Numbered from the stretch's first letter, positions 8,919 to 17,525 are shown. The stretch is 64,000 nt of DNA from Thermodesulfobacteriaceae bacterium UBA6232 (GCA_002441555.1 DJWK01000022.1:1-64000), one strand, 5' to 3'. Translations and numbers: made by a program. The notes: generated from the letters alone by a model not told the origin.

Positions 8919-9787
8919 TGTATATTCTTTTGACCCTTAAAGTTTCTAAGGATTTGGCAGAAACATTGGAAGAAGAATTTTACGGATACAATGGTCTTTC
9001 CTGGGAAACCGAGGAATTTGAAGAGGAGGTCCATTTCAAGTTTTATTTTTCTATAACCTTTAAACCCGAGGACGAAAAAAAACTTGAGTTTCTTGAAAAG
9101 CTTGCAGCTAAATTTGAAAAGGTTATTCCTCAATACTCCTTACTTAAAAGGGAAAACTGGGAAGAAATCTGGAAATATCATTTTAAACCTTTAAGAATTG
9201 GAAAAAAGCTGCTAATTCTTCCACCCTGGGAGGAGGTTTCACCAGAGGAAGATCTGGTGCCTGTTTATATTGATCCGGGCCAAGCCTTTGGAACAGGCCA
9301 TCATCCCACAACCAGACTTATGCTTGAAAACCTTGAGTTTTTCCTTGAGGAAATCTGTAATATTGAAAATGAGCCCTATGTCCTTGATATGGGATGTGGA
9401 TCAGGTATTCTTTCTATAGCAGCAGCCCTTCTTTGTCCCAAAGCAAAAATTTATGCTGTAGACATTGATGAGCTTGCCCTTGAAGCCACTCAAAAGAATG
9501 CGGATTTAAATAAGGTTTCTTCCCAAATCTTTATCATGAAGGAGATTCCTCACGATAATTCATTAAAATTTCACTTGATCCTTTCTAATATCGGTTTTAG
9601 AGAACTGAAAAAACTTGCCCCATTTTTTAAAGAAAGGGGTTTATCTGGAAAAACCATTCTTCTTCTTTCTGGAATATTAAGGGAGGACCTGAGAGAACTT
9701 GAAAAATTTTATTTATCTTTTGGCTTTAAAAGAATTAAAACCCAATTTCAAAAGGAATGGGCATTTCTTTCCTTAAAACTTTCCTAA
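8918..9787 (+). CDS. prmA: Ribosomal protein L11 methyltransferase PrmA
   Basis: A 289-residue class I methyltransferase. The PrmA signature DPGQAFGTGHHPTTRLML and the AdoMet-binding loop DMGCGSGILSIAAA are both present, after a 100-residue N-terminal L11-recognition region. A typical NPP-type motif is replaced by SNIGFRELK in the expected place, where most family members have NIL/NAN variants. It methylates ribosomal protein L11. Its start overlaps the stop of the SprA-like gene. Confidence 0.9.
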   Translation: MYILLTLKVSKDLAETLEEEFYGYNGLSWETEEFEEEVHFKFYFSITFKPEDEKKLEFLEKLAAKFEKVIPQYSLLKRENWEEIWKYHFKPLRIGKKLLILPPWEEVSPEEDLVPVYIDPGQAFGTGHHPTTRLMLENLEFFLEEICNIENEPYVLDMGCGSGILSIAAALLCPKAKIYAVDIDELALEATQKNADLNKVSSQIFIMKEIPHDNSLKFHLILSNIGFRELKKLAPFFKERGLSGKTILLLSGILREDLRELEKFYLSFGFKRIKTQFQKEWAFLSLKLS

Positions 9788-9827
9788 AAAATTTTTAAAA
9801 ATTTCCTCTTGACAAAAATTTTTCTTT

Positions 9828-9875
9828 TGTCAAAATATAGTATTAAGATTTTAAAAAAGCCACAAGATATTGTGG
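9828..9875 (+). promoter_or_regulatory. Tandem NrdR boxes upstream of nrdD
   Basis: Two 16-base sites match the NrdR consensus acaCwAtATaTwGtgt: tgtcaaaatatagtat at 9828-9843 (11 of 16) and ccacaagatattgtgg at 9860-9875 (13 of 16). Their centres are 32 bases apart, three helical turns, the usual arrangement for NrdR. The second box ends four bases before the ribosome binding region gggagg. An AT-rich dyad ttgacaaaa...ttttgtcaa (9809-9833) overlaps a possible -35 element. Repression by NrdR-ATP/dATP is inferred. Confidence 0.7.
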
Positions 9876-9888
9876 AGGGAGGTTAAAA

Positions 9889-12800
9889 ATGGAACCTCTT
9901 GTGAGGAAAAGAAGCGGAAAATTGGTTCCCTTTTCAAGGTTTAGGATTGTTAATGCTGTTTTTAAGGCTATGAAGGCTGTTGGTATTGGAACAAAGGAGG
10001 ATGCCGAAAGGATTGCCGATACTGTTTCTGTTCAGCTTTACAGAACCTATTTCAAAAAGGGAGACATTCCACATGTGGAGACCATCCAGGATATCATTGA
10101 AAAGACCTTGATGGAGAAGGGGTTTCCTGAGGTTGCCAAGGCTTATATCCTCTATCGTGAGAAGAGGCGTGAGGCAAGGGAAATCGGAAAGGCTTTGGTT
10201 GATGGCATAAATCTCATTGAGGAATATCTCGGGCAGGATGACTGGAGGGTCAGAGAAAATTCCAATATGAATTATAGCCTTCAGGGGCTTAATTTTCATG
10301 TAAGCTCCTCTGTGGTTGCCCGCTATTGGCTTGAAAAGCTTTATCCTCAAGAGGTAGCTCAGGCTCATAAAGAGGGAGATTTTCATATTCATGACCTTGG
10401 GGTGCTTGGGCCTTATTGTGTGGGATGGGATCTTTATGATTTGTTAATGAGGGGATTTGGTGGAGTTCCAGGAAAGGTGGAGAGTGCTCCACCCAAACAC
10501 TTTAGATCAGCCCTCGGCCAGATTGTAAATTTCTTTTATACACTTCAGGGTGAGAGCGCAGGTGCTCAAGCTTTCTCCAATTTTGATACCCTTCTTGCTC
10601 CTTTTGTAAGATATGACAAACTTTCCTATGAAGAGGTCAAACAGTGCATGCAGGAATTTCTATTTAATGTAAATGTTCCAACCCGCGTGGGTTTTCAGTG
10701 TCTTTCAGAGGATACCGAGATTCTTACTCCTTCTGGCTGGAAAAGATGGAATGAAGTAAATGAAGGGGATCTCATTTATACTTTCAATCTTGAAAAAGGA
10801 ACCATTGAGCCAGCAGAAGTTACTTATGTCTTTAGAAGACATTATGAAGGAATTATGTATAATCTTAAGAATCGCAATCAGGATCAGCTTATCTCCCCTG
10901 GGCACAGGGTAGTAAGACAGGTTTTCAATACTGATAAATTTGTCCTTCAACCCATTGAGGAAATTCTTGATTTTAAGTCCCCTATTCCTATTCCTGTTGC
11001 TGGGGAAAATACCAATGAGAATTATCCCATTTCAGATGAGGAGTTGAGACTCTGTGCCTGGATACTTGCCGAAGGCTCCATAGAAAAGGATGGATCTAAA
11101 AGGGTGAGTATTTATCAATCTAAGGAAAAGCAGCCAGAAAATTATGAAGAAATTAAGGCTTTACTTGAAAAGTTGAACCTTAAATATACTGAAAGAGAAC
11201 AGGAATCTTGGGGAAAATGTATTCACATAAGACTTTCTCCTGAGTCAAGCAAATTTGTACATGCCATAATCGGGAATCCCAAAAAAATTTTTCCTTCCTA
11301 TCTTTATCAATTAAGTCAAAGACAGGCCCGCTTGTTTATAGAAACTTATGCCAAAGGTGATGGATGGATTGAGGGAGGAAGAATAAGGATTATAACCACA
11401 GACAAGGACTTTGCTGATGGTCTTATGGCTGTAGGAGTGCTGGCAGGATACAATGTTTCTGTAAGGGAAAGAGAAGCTGCAGGAAATACCAAAAAATTGA
11501 GATATGAACTTACTTTAACACAAACCAAAACGGATTATATCCAAAAAATAGATAAGGTTTCTTATAGTGGTATCATTTGGTCCGTTCATACTAAGAACGA
11601 AACGGTTATTGCAAGAAGAGAAGGACAGGTCTTTATAACTGGGAATACCCCTTTCACTAATCTTACCTTTGACTTAAAGCCCTCCAAGTTATACCGGGAT
11701 GTAAATGTAATTATTGGGGGAAAACCAAGAGAGGAGGTTTATGGAGAATTTCACAAAGAGATGTCCATGATTAATCGAGCCTTTTGTGAGCTCATGATGG
11801 CAGGGGATGCCAAGGGAAGAATTTTCACCTTTCCCATCCCTACATACAATATCACCAAGGATTTTGACTGGGATAATCCCGATTATGAGCCCCTCTGGGA
11901 GATGACAAGAAAATACGGAATCCCCTATTTTGCCAACTTTGTAAATTCCGATATGGACCCTGATGATGCAAGGAGCATGTGCCTTGCTGCAGAGGAAGAA
12001 ATTTTAGTAAAAAATTCAGAGACTATAAAAAGGATGAGTATAAAAGAGGTGGCAGAGAATTATAAAGCAGGCGATTTTGATAAGGAAGGTTGGGCTGAAT
12101 GCAAAGAGGAAGGAATTTTGAGGGTTTTATCTTTAAATCCAGATAATTTTAAGGTGGAATGGGTTAGAGTGAAAAGATTTTTAAAAATAACTGATTCAAG
12201 AGGTATTGAAATTATAACTGAAGATGGCAAAAAGGCCCTCTATTCCTTTAAACATCCTGTACCAGTTTATACAGAATCTGGACTTCAGATGAAATTTGCC
12301 AAAGATGTTAAAAAGGGAGATCTTCTTTTGGTTTTAAAAAGGGCAAATGAAGAAGCTATCAGAAAGGAATATCAACGCCTTGGAGATTATGTTTTGGATG
12401 AAGAGCTCGCTAAACTTCTTGGTTTCTTTACTGCAGATGGTAATTATCTCTTTGAATCACGAAAAGAACTTAAGACCTATGGAAGGCCAAAGGGCATGCA
12501 ATTTAATTTCAGAGCTGATGATGAGGAAAATATAGAAACTATTAGGGAACTTATTCACAAAAAGTTAGGGGTAAAAGTTTCAGAGAAGAAAGATCCCAGG
12601 TATAATACTTACTACCTCTTTATATATAATGCCCAGATTTCCCGCACTTTTTTTGAAGCAGGTTTTAAAAAATACGGAAGACTTCCTCAAATTCTCTTCA
12701 ATAGCCCTAAATCAGTTATAGAAAGCTTTCTTGAATTTTTTATGAGAGGAGATGGATACCTAAAAAGAAGGGAAATTCATTTAAATGATAGAGAATTAGC

Positions 12801-14130
12801 GAGAGATCTTGTGCTTCTTTTTTCTGTAATTGGAAAACCAGTTACCTATCGTGAGAGAAAATACAGTCAGAGAATTTACCTTCAGCACAGTAAATCTCTT
12901 GTAAAAGAAAGAAATTTCTTTTTGAATACCCCGATACTTTCTGAGAGGGTGCCAGGTTGGACAGCCAGCTCTACCTATAAAGTTCCAGGCTTGACGAAAA
13001 AAAGATTGGTTGGATTGTCCACCTTAGATAAATATGAAGCCCACACCTCTGAAAGTCTTAAATTTAAAGAAGGAGATGTTTATCCTGTAAGAATTAAAGA
13101 GGTGAGAATTATTGAATTTGGAGAACCAAAGGAATTCTATGACCTTGAACTTGAGCGGAATCATCTTTTTATCCATTCCCTTGGGCAGGTATCTTTTAAT
13201 TGTTGCAGGCTAAGGCTTGACCAAAGGGAGCTTAGGAAAAGGGGAGGGGGGCTTTTTGGAGCCAATCCCCTAACAGGCTCTATCGGGGTTGTGACCATCA
13301 ATCTTCCAAGAATAGGTTATCTTTCAACCTGTGAAGAGGAGTTCTTTGAAAGACTTGAAAGGCTTATGGAGCTTGCCAAAATTTCCCTTGAAATAAAACG
13401 AAAAGTTATTGAGGACTTTACGGAAAAGGGGCTTTATCCCTATTCTAAGGTTTATCTACAGAGTGTAAAAGATGCAAGGGGGCAATATTGGGCCAATCAT
13501 TTCTCAACCATTGGAATTGTTGGGATGAATGAGGCCTGCCTAAATTTCCTCGGAGAGCCCATTTATACCAGGGCAGGAAAGGAATTTGCCTTAAAGGTTC
13601 TTAAGTTCATGAGGGATAAAATTGCTGAATTTCAGGAAACCACGGGTAATCTTTACAACCTTGAAGCCACCCCTGCCGAGGGAACAAGCTACAGGCTTGC
13701 CCGTCTTGATAAGAAAAAATTCCCAAGAATTAAAACTCAAGGAACGCAGGAAGTTCCTTACTATACCAACTCGGTTCATCTTCCTGTGTATTATACCGAT
13801 GATATTTTTGAGATTCTTTCTCATCAGGATGACCTTCAGATAATGTTTACAGGAGGAACGGTGGTTCATCTTTTTGTTGGTGAGGAAATTACCGATAGAA
13901 CGGTGGTTAAAGAACTTGTAAAAGCCATAGTAAATCGCTTCAGGCTTCCCTATTTCTCCATTACACCAACTTTTTCTGTATGTCCTGTCCACGGTTATAT
14001 TCCTGGAAGGCACGATATTTGCCCCTTTCCTCATACGGAAGAAGAACTGAATCGCTTTGGTGCAGAGATTGTGGTGCCTGCAAGTTTGCTTAATAAGATC
14101 CCAGAGGGAGCAGTGAAAATTTTAGGATAA
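9889..14130 (+). CDS. nrdD: Anaerobic ribonucleoside-triphosphate reductase NrdD, large part, with two inteins
   Basis: A 1413-residue precursor. Residues 1-90 form an ATP-cone (VRKRSGKLVPFSRFRIVNAV). The reductase barrel follows, interrupted by intein 1 (residues 271-586) and intein 2 (698-1104); removal leaves a 690-residue NrdD. Spliced junctions read RVGFQ-TPFTN and DARSM-CCRLRLDQREL, both continuous with the family; the Cys pair is the putative thiyl-radical site. The C-terminus holds half a zinc site (CPVHGY, then CPFPH, where the family has CPxC) and stops at AVKILG. The expected glycyl-radical segment is missing from this chain and is encoded by the next gene. Class III enzymes make dNTPs anaerobically and need activation by NrdG, which is not in this window. 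Strong ribosome binding site gggagg before ATG. Preceded by NrdR boxes. Confidence 0.95.
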   Translation: MEPLVRKRSGKLVPFSRFRIVNAVFKAMKAVGIGTKEDAERIADTVSVQLYRTYFKKGDIPHVETIQDIIEKTLMEKGFPEVAKAYILYREKRREAREIGKALVDGINLIEEYLGQDDWRVRENSNMNYSLQGLNFHVSSSVVARYWLEKLYPQEVAQAHKEGDFHIHDLGVLGPYCVGWDLYDLLMRGFGGVPGKVESAPPKHFRSALGQIVNFFYTLQGESAGAQAFSNFDTLLAPFVRYDKLSYEEVKQCMQEFLFNVNVPTRVGFQCLSEDTEILTPSGWKRWNEVNEGDLIYTFNLEKGTIEPAEVTYVFRRHYEGIMYNLKNRNQDQLISPGHRVVRQVFNTDKFVLQPIEEILDFKSPIPIPVAGENTNENYPISDEELRLCAWILAEGSIEKDGSKRVSIYQSKEKQPENYEEIKALLEKLNLKYTEREQESWGKCIHIRLSPESSKFVHAIIGNPKKIFPSYLYQLSQRQARLFIETYAKGDGWIEGGRIRIITTDKDFADGLMAVGVLAGYNVSVREREAAGNTKKLRYELTLTQTKTDYIQKIDKVSYSGIIWSVHTKNETVIARREGQVFITGNTPFTNLTFDLKPSKLYRDVNVIIGGKPREEVYGEFHKEMSMINRAFCELMMAGDAKGRIFTFPIPTYNITKDFDWDNPDYEPLWEMTRKYGIPYFANFVNSDMDPDDARSMCLAAEEEILVKNSETIKRMSIKEVAENYKAGDFDKEGWAECKEEGILRVLSLNPDNFKVEWVRVKRFLKITDSRGIEIITEDGKKALYSFKHPVPVYTESGLQMKFAKDVKKGDLLLVLKRANEEAIRKEYQRLGDYVLDEELAKLLGFFTADGNYLFESRKELKTYGRPKGMQFNFRADDEENIETIRELIHKKLGVKVSEKKDPRYNTYYLFIYNAQISRTFFEAGFKKYGRLPQILFNSPKSVIESFLEFFMRGDGYLKRREIHLNDRELARDLVLLFSVIGKPVTYRERKYSQRIYLQHSKSLVKERNFFLNTPILSERVPGWTASSTYKVPGLTKKRLVGLSTLDKYEAHTSESLKFKEGDVYPVRIKEVRIIEFGEPKEFYDLELERNHLFIHSLGQVSFNCCRLRLDQRELRKRGGGLFGANPLTGSIGVVTINLPRIGYLSTCEEEFFERLERLMELAKISLEIKRKVIEDFTEKGLYPYSKVYLQSVKDARGQYWANHFSTIGIVGMNEACLNFLGEPIYTRAGKEFALKVLKFMRDKIAEFQETTGNLYNLEATPAEGTSYRLARLDKKKFPRIKTQGTQEVPYYTNSVHLPVYYTDDIFEILSHQDDLQIMFTGGTVVHLFVGEEITDRTVVKELVKAIVNRFRLPYFSITPTFSVCPVHGYIPGRHDICPFPHTEEELNRFGAEIVVPASLLNKIPEGAVKILG
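10699..11646 (+). other. Intein 1 in NrdD (LAGLIDADG type)
   Basis: 316 residues inserted between Gln and Thr in the conserved GFQ-TPFTN. Block A begins CLSEDTEILTPSGWKRW; block B includes ISPGHRV with the conserved His; two homing-endonuclease motifs are LCAWILAEGS and IETYAKGDGW, each with an acidic residue; the C-terminal block reads GQVFITGN followed by +1 Thr. The penultimate residue is Gly instead of the usual His, and the downstream nucleophile is Thr, so Asn cyclisation must proceed without that His, as known for a minority of inteins. It lacks stops and frameshifts, so it looks active. Confidence 0.93.
11980..13200 (+). other. Intein 2 in NrdD (LAGLIDADG type)
   Basis: 407 residues inserted between Met and Cys in DARSM-CCRLRLD, immediately before the predicted active-site Cys pair. 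Block A begins CLAAEEEILVKNSETIK; block B His lies in YSFKHPVPVY; endonuclease motifs are LLGFFTADGNY and LEFFMRGDGYL; the C-terminal block reads LGQVSFN followed by +1 Cys, which is the first Cys of the host pair. The penultimate residue is Phe rather than His. Frame is intact. It differs in length and sequence from intein 1, so the two are separate invasions and not a recent duplication. Confidence 0.92.
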
Positions 14131-14155
14131 AATAACTATAGGAGGAGGTGGTGCT

Positions 14156-14335
14156 ATGGTCGAAAAGACCAAAAAAGTTAAAGTAAAGGCAGTGCCCTGT
14201 GAAGTGTATTCCAGGGTTGTTGGTTATTTCAGGCCGGTTTCTAACTGGAATCCAGGAAAACAGGTGGAATTTGAGGAGAGAAAAACCGTAAAACTTGAGA
14301 CTGCGGTTAAGCTCCGTTGCGGTTGTGGAGCCTAA
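14156..14335 (+). CDS. Separate glycyl-radical domain of class III ribonucleotide reductase
   Basis: A 59-residue protein starting at ATG 14156 behind a near-perfect ribosome binding site (ggaggaggtg, five bases spacing). It contains CEVYSRVVGYFRPV, the glycyl-radical motif that normally ends NrdD (radical on the Gly of RVVGY), then WNPGKQVEFEERKT, also the standard NrdD ending, and finishes LRCGCGA. It lies 25 bases after the nrdD stop and in the +1 frame relative to it; the strong independent ribosome binding site argues for a real separate gene over a sequencing frameshift. It should associate with the NrdD body in trans, like the YfiD spare part for pyruvate formate-lyase. The activating radical-SAM enzyme is not encoded nearby. 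Confidence 0.9.
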   Translation: MVEKTKKVKVKAVPCEVYSRVVGYFRPVSNWNPGKQVEFEERKTVKLETAVKLRCGCGA

Positions 14336-14528
14336 GAGAACTGATAAGAAAAAGGTGGGCAGAGGGGTTTGTGAATTCTGCGGAGAGGAGCATCCCCTCT
14401 GCTACACCTGCCGCAAATGCGGATTCACCATCTGTCAGAGATGCCTTGAGGAAAATCAAAAAAAATTTTTATGCGCAAGTGCTATTGCTTGGATTTGCCC
14501 AAATTGCAGCAATTGGGAAACCCTTTAA
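14325..14528 (+). CDS. Small Cys-rich zinc-finger protein linked to nrdD
   Basis: About 67 residues from GTG 14325 (an upstream TTG at 14295 in the same frame is possible; neither has a clear ribosome binding site, so coupling to the preceding gene is likely, with 11 bases of overlap). It has ordered Cys pairs CEFCGEEHPLC, CRKCGFTICQRC and CPNCSNW, plus single Cys/His, consistent with a cross-braced or treble-clef double zinc finger. I do not recognise a family. Because the NrdD body keeps only half of its C-terminal zinc site, a role as a zinc-bearing partner of the split reductase is an attractive guess. It ends four bases inside the convergent regulator gene. Confidence 0.65.
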   Translation: MEPKRTDKKKVGRGVCEFCGEEHPLCYTCRKCGFTICQRCLEENQKKFLCASAIAWICPNCSNWETL

Positions 14529-15322
14529 AAAAGGCTTTGCAAATACTCCCTAAGAGAGATTCCTTTTCCTTTTAATCCGAGCTTTTCACGGATTCTCTTT
14601 CTGTAAAAATCAACGGCATCTTTCCCCAAATTTAGGAGTCTTGCTATTTCTTCTGAGGTTTTTCCTTCCTTTACAAGTAAAGCAATTTGAGCCTCTTTGC
14701 TTGTTAACATGGCAAGAGGATTTAAGGAAGATAGTGTTTCCTTTTTGAAACCTTCCAGCTTATTAAGAATTTCAATCCGCACTTTTTCAAGCTCAGGGTC
14801 AAGTTTATTTTGTAGAAGTGTAAGAAAGGGAAAGAGCACTCCTTCAAGAAAGGAAAACCAAGTTGATAAAAAAGAGGGAGTAAAAGTTTTTTCTTCAGAA
14901 GTTTCAGAAAGGGGAAGTAAGGCCTCTGATTCAGGTAATTCCTGGTGAAGAAGGACAAAAACTTTGGGGCGAGTTTTTAAAGGAAAAAACAGAAAAAGAA
15001 ATTTTTTTAGAGTCTTTTCTTGATTTTGGGCAAGTTCATAAAGAAGGGAAAAAAAGGGAAGTTCCCTTTTTAGAACAGAGAGAATGCCTGTTTTTATTTT
15101 TTCGGCAAATTCTTTTTCTTGCCCCTCTGCACCTTCACAAAGACTGATATAGTTATAGCCAATACAATCAGCTCTTACAAGAAGACCTTTTAGAAGGGCT
15201 TCTCTTTGCCAGAATTGATTGGTTGCCAGAATATTTCCTTTTTCATCAAGAAGGGCTAAATACCCTGGAAAATCTTCAAAAATTCTGTAGAAAATTGTTG
15301 GTTTAAGGGGTGTTTTTTTCAT
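14525..15322 (-). CDS. PAS-like / LuxR-type transcriptional regulator
   Basis: A 265-residue protein. Residues 8-55 look like a PAS core (FPGYLALLDEKGNILATNQ), the middle is hydrophobic and poorly conserved, and the C-terminal 65 residues form a LuxR/GerE helix-turn-helix: LTSKEAQIALLVKEGKTSEE, then IARLLNLGKDAVDFYRKRIR. It is predicted to bind DNA in response to an unknown ligand. It lies nine bases after fabH, on the same strand, at the end of the rpmF-plsX-fabH run, so it may be co-transcribed with it. Confidence 0.75.
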   Translation of the reverse strand: MKKTPLKPTIFYRIFEDFPGYLALLDEKGNILATNQFWQREALLKGLLVRADCIGYNYISLCEGAEGQEKEFAEKIKTGILSVLKRELPFFSLLYELAQNQEKTLKKFLFLFFPLKTRPKVFVLLHQELPESEALLPLSETSEEKTFTPSFLSTWFSFLEGVLFPFLTLLQNKLDPELEKVRIEILNKLEGFKKETLSSLNPLAMLTSKEAQIALLVKEGKTSEEIARLLNLGKDAVDFYRKRIREKLGLKGKGISLREYLQSLF

Positions 15323-15331
15323 AATCCAGAT

Positions 15332-16321
15332 TTACCAGCGCATAAGTACCCCTGCAAAGGTAAAGCCTCCTCCGAAGGAAACCATAAGTATTAAATCTCC
15401 TCTTTTGAGACGCCCTTCTTTTTCTGCTTCATAGAGAGCTATGGGAATGCTTGCAGCTGAGGTATTTCCATATTTGTGAATATTAATAAATATTTTTTCT
15501 TTGGGTAATTCAAGTCTTTCTCTTAAATATTCGATAATTCTTAGATTGGCCTGATGAGGTATAACTAAGGATAAATCCTTAGGGGATAGGTTGTTTCTTT
15601 CAAGAAGTTCAAGGGCTATTTTTTCCATCATTCTTACAGCAACTTTGAAAACTTCACGCCCCTGCATTTTAATATAGTATTCCTCCTTAGGAAGCCTTTC
15701 ATCAAAGGGAAAATAAGCTGAGCCTCCGCCTTTTAAGGTTAAAAGGTGCCAGTTTGAGCCATCTGCTCCAAGAATAAAATCAAGAATTCCGCTTTCTTCT
15801 TCTGTGGCTGAGAGAATGGCAGCTCCTGCGCCATCTCCAAAAAGCACACAGGTGGTTCTATCCTCCCAGTTGGTTTTTCTTGAAAGTGCTTCAGCACCAA
15901 TAACTAACACCTTCCAGTGAGGGTTATTTCTGACAAACTGGTCTGCTACCGTTAAGGCATAGAGAAAACCAGAACAGGTTGCGGATAAATCAAAGGCAGC
16001 CGCTTTTTCAGCTTGAAGCTCCTTTTGTACAAGAATTGAAAGGCTTGGCATAAGATAATCAGGAGTAAGAGTGGCAGCGATAATTAGATTTATTTCTTTG
16101 GAAGAAATATTGGCTTTTTCTAAAGCCTCTTTAGCTGCTTTAATGGCATAGGTACTAATAACTTCATCTTTTTCGAGAATGTGTCTTTCTTTAATACCTG
16201 TCCTTTCTGTTATCCACTCATCGCTTGTTTCAACCATTTTTTCAAGATCATGATTGGTTAAAATTTTGGGAGGAACAGCCATACCGAGGGATAAAATTCT
16301 TGAATAAATTCTACGACACAA
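15332..16321 (-). CDS. fabH: 3-oxoacyl-ACP synthase III (FabH)
   Basis: A 329-residue thiolase-fold enzyme that condenses acetyl-CoA with malonyl-ACP to begin fatty acid synthesis. The catalytic triad is visible: Cys in DLSATCSGFLYAL, His in IPHQANLRII and Asn in YGNTSAASIPIAL; GGGFTFAGVLMRW closes the protein. Start chosen is TTG at 16321, preceded by ggaggg at seven bases; no ATG lies near the conserved N-terminus (YSRILSLG). The first 11 bases overlap the end of plsX. Confidence 0.95.
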   Translation of the reverse strand: MCRRIYSRILSLGMAVPPKILTNHDLEKMVETSDEWITERTGIKERHILEKDEVISTYAIKAAKEALEKANISSKEINLIIAATLTPDYLMPSLSILVQKELQAEKAAAFDLSATCSGFLYALTVADQFVRNNPHWKVLVIGAEALSRKTNWEDRTTCVLFGDGAGAAILSATEEESGILDFILGADGSNWHLLTLKGGGSAYFPFDERLPKEEYYIKMQGREVFKVAVRMMEKIALELLERNNLSPKDLSLVIPHQANLRIIEYLRERLELPKEKIFINIHKYGNTSAASIPIALYEAEKEGRLKRGDLILMVSFGGGFTFAGVLMRW

Positions 16322-17318
16322 CTTTTTCGCCCTCCAATAGATTCTCTTTTATGGCTATTTCAAGTTTTCTGTAAAGGCCCAATTTGGCAAATTCGAGGGC
16401 CTGTTTTATGGCATTTTTTATGGCATAGGCATCTGATTTGCCGTGAGAAATAATCACATTACCTTTTACTCCAAGAAGAGGGGCTCCTCCGTACTCTCTC
16501 CAATCGGTTCGTTTTTTAAAGGCATAAAGGGCTCCTTTGGAAAGATACATACCGAAAAGATAGAGATAGGATTTTTTGACTTCATTTTTTAGCATTTCAA
16601 GAATGGTTTCAGCTAAACCTTCGGAAAGTTTAAGACAAATATTTCCAATAAAACCGTCACATACCACCACATCAACCAATCCTTTATAAATGTCCCTTCC
16701 TTCTATATTTCCAAAGTAATTCAGTTTGGAACTGCTAAAAAGTTTATGGGCTTCTTTGACTAATTGATTACCCTTTCCTGATTCTTCACCAATTGAAAGA
16801 AGGGCAATTTTAGGATTTGGACGCCCCCAGATGGTCTCAAGAAATAGACTTGCCATAAGGCCAAATTGATAAAGATCATAAGCCTTAGAATCCACATTGG
16901 CTCCGGCATCAATTAAAACCATGGGCTCCTTTAAGGTTGGTAAAAGTGTAGCAATGGCAGGGCGTCTAACCCCTGGAATTCTTCCCAGTATAAAAATACT
17001 TCCAGCCACTACAGCACCGGAATTTCCTGCAGAAACAAAGGCATCTCCTTCTCCATCCCGCAAAAGTTCAAGCCCTTTAAAAATGGTGGCTTCTCTTTTT
17101 TTCTTTAAAGCCTCGCCCGGGGATTCATCCATACGCACAAATTCTTCAGCAAAAACAAAATCAACCCTTTTAGAGAGGGGAAGGGTTTGTAGAACTTTTT
17201 CAGGCCCAACCAGTATTAGATGAGCCTCTGGAAAGCTATCAAGGGCAAGCTTTGCCCCTTTAAGGACGGCATCAGGGGCAAAGTCGCCCCCCATTACATC
17301 AAGAACTATGCGAAACAT
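16311..17318 (-). CDS. plsX: Phosphate acyltransferase PlsX
   Basis: A 335-residue enzyme that makes acyl-phosphate from acyl-ACP for membrane phospholipid synthesis. Signature segments are VLDVMGGDFAPDAVLKGA, SAGNSGAVVAGS, IDAGANVDSK and CDGFIGNICLKLSEG. ATG 17318 fits the conserved start better than the TTG two codons upstream. Flanked by rpmF (9 bases) and fabH (overlap), the classical order. Confidence 0.95.
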   Translation of the reverse strand: MFRIVLDVMGGDFAPDAVLKGAKLALDSFPEAHLILVGPEKVLQTLPLSKRVDFVFAEEFVRMDESPGEALKKKREATIFKGLELLRDGEGDAFVSAGNSGAVVAGSIFILGRIPGVRRPAIATLLPTLKEPMVLIDAGANVDSKAYDLYQFGLMASLFLETIWGRPNPKIALLSIGEESGKGNQLVKEAHKLFSSSKLNYFGNIEGRDIYKGLVDVVVCDGFIGNICLKLSEGLAETILEMLKNEVKKSYLYLFGMYLSKGALYAFKKRTDWREYGGAPLLGVKGNVIISHGKSDAYAIKNAIKQALEFAKLGLYRKLEIAIKENLLEGEKVVS

Positions 17319-17327
17319 TGACAATTA

Positions 17328-17510
17328 TTAGACTTCTTCTTTTTCAAGGAAGGCTTTTCCTTTGTAATAACCACAATTGGGGCAAACCCGATGGGGAAGT
17401 TTAAAGGACTTGCATCTGGGGCAGATACTTCCAGAAGCTGGGGTTAAAGCTTGGTGAGCCCTTCTCATTCCCCTTCTTGAGCGAGAAGTTTTCCTCTTTG
17501 GAACAGCCAT
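17328..17510 (-). CDS. rpmF: 50S ribosomal protein L32
   Basis: A 60-residue L32 with the typical [19 protein letters not shown] start and a zinc ribbon formed by CPRC and CPNC. Second gene of the DUF177-rpmF-plsX-fabH run. A clear ggagg-type ribosome binding site precedes ATG. Confidence 0.98.
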   Translation of the reverse strand: MAVPKRKTSRSRRGMRRAHQALTPASGSICPRCKSFKLPHRVCPNCGYYKGKAFLEKEEV

Positions 17511-17525
17511 CTCCTATACCTCCTT

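Noticed and set aside
14120..14160. Sequencing frameshift explaining the NrdD/radical-domain split
   Set aside because: The intergenic region has a stop, an untranslated spacer, a strong ribosome binding site and an ATG at good spacing; this does not look like a one-base error.
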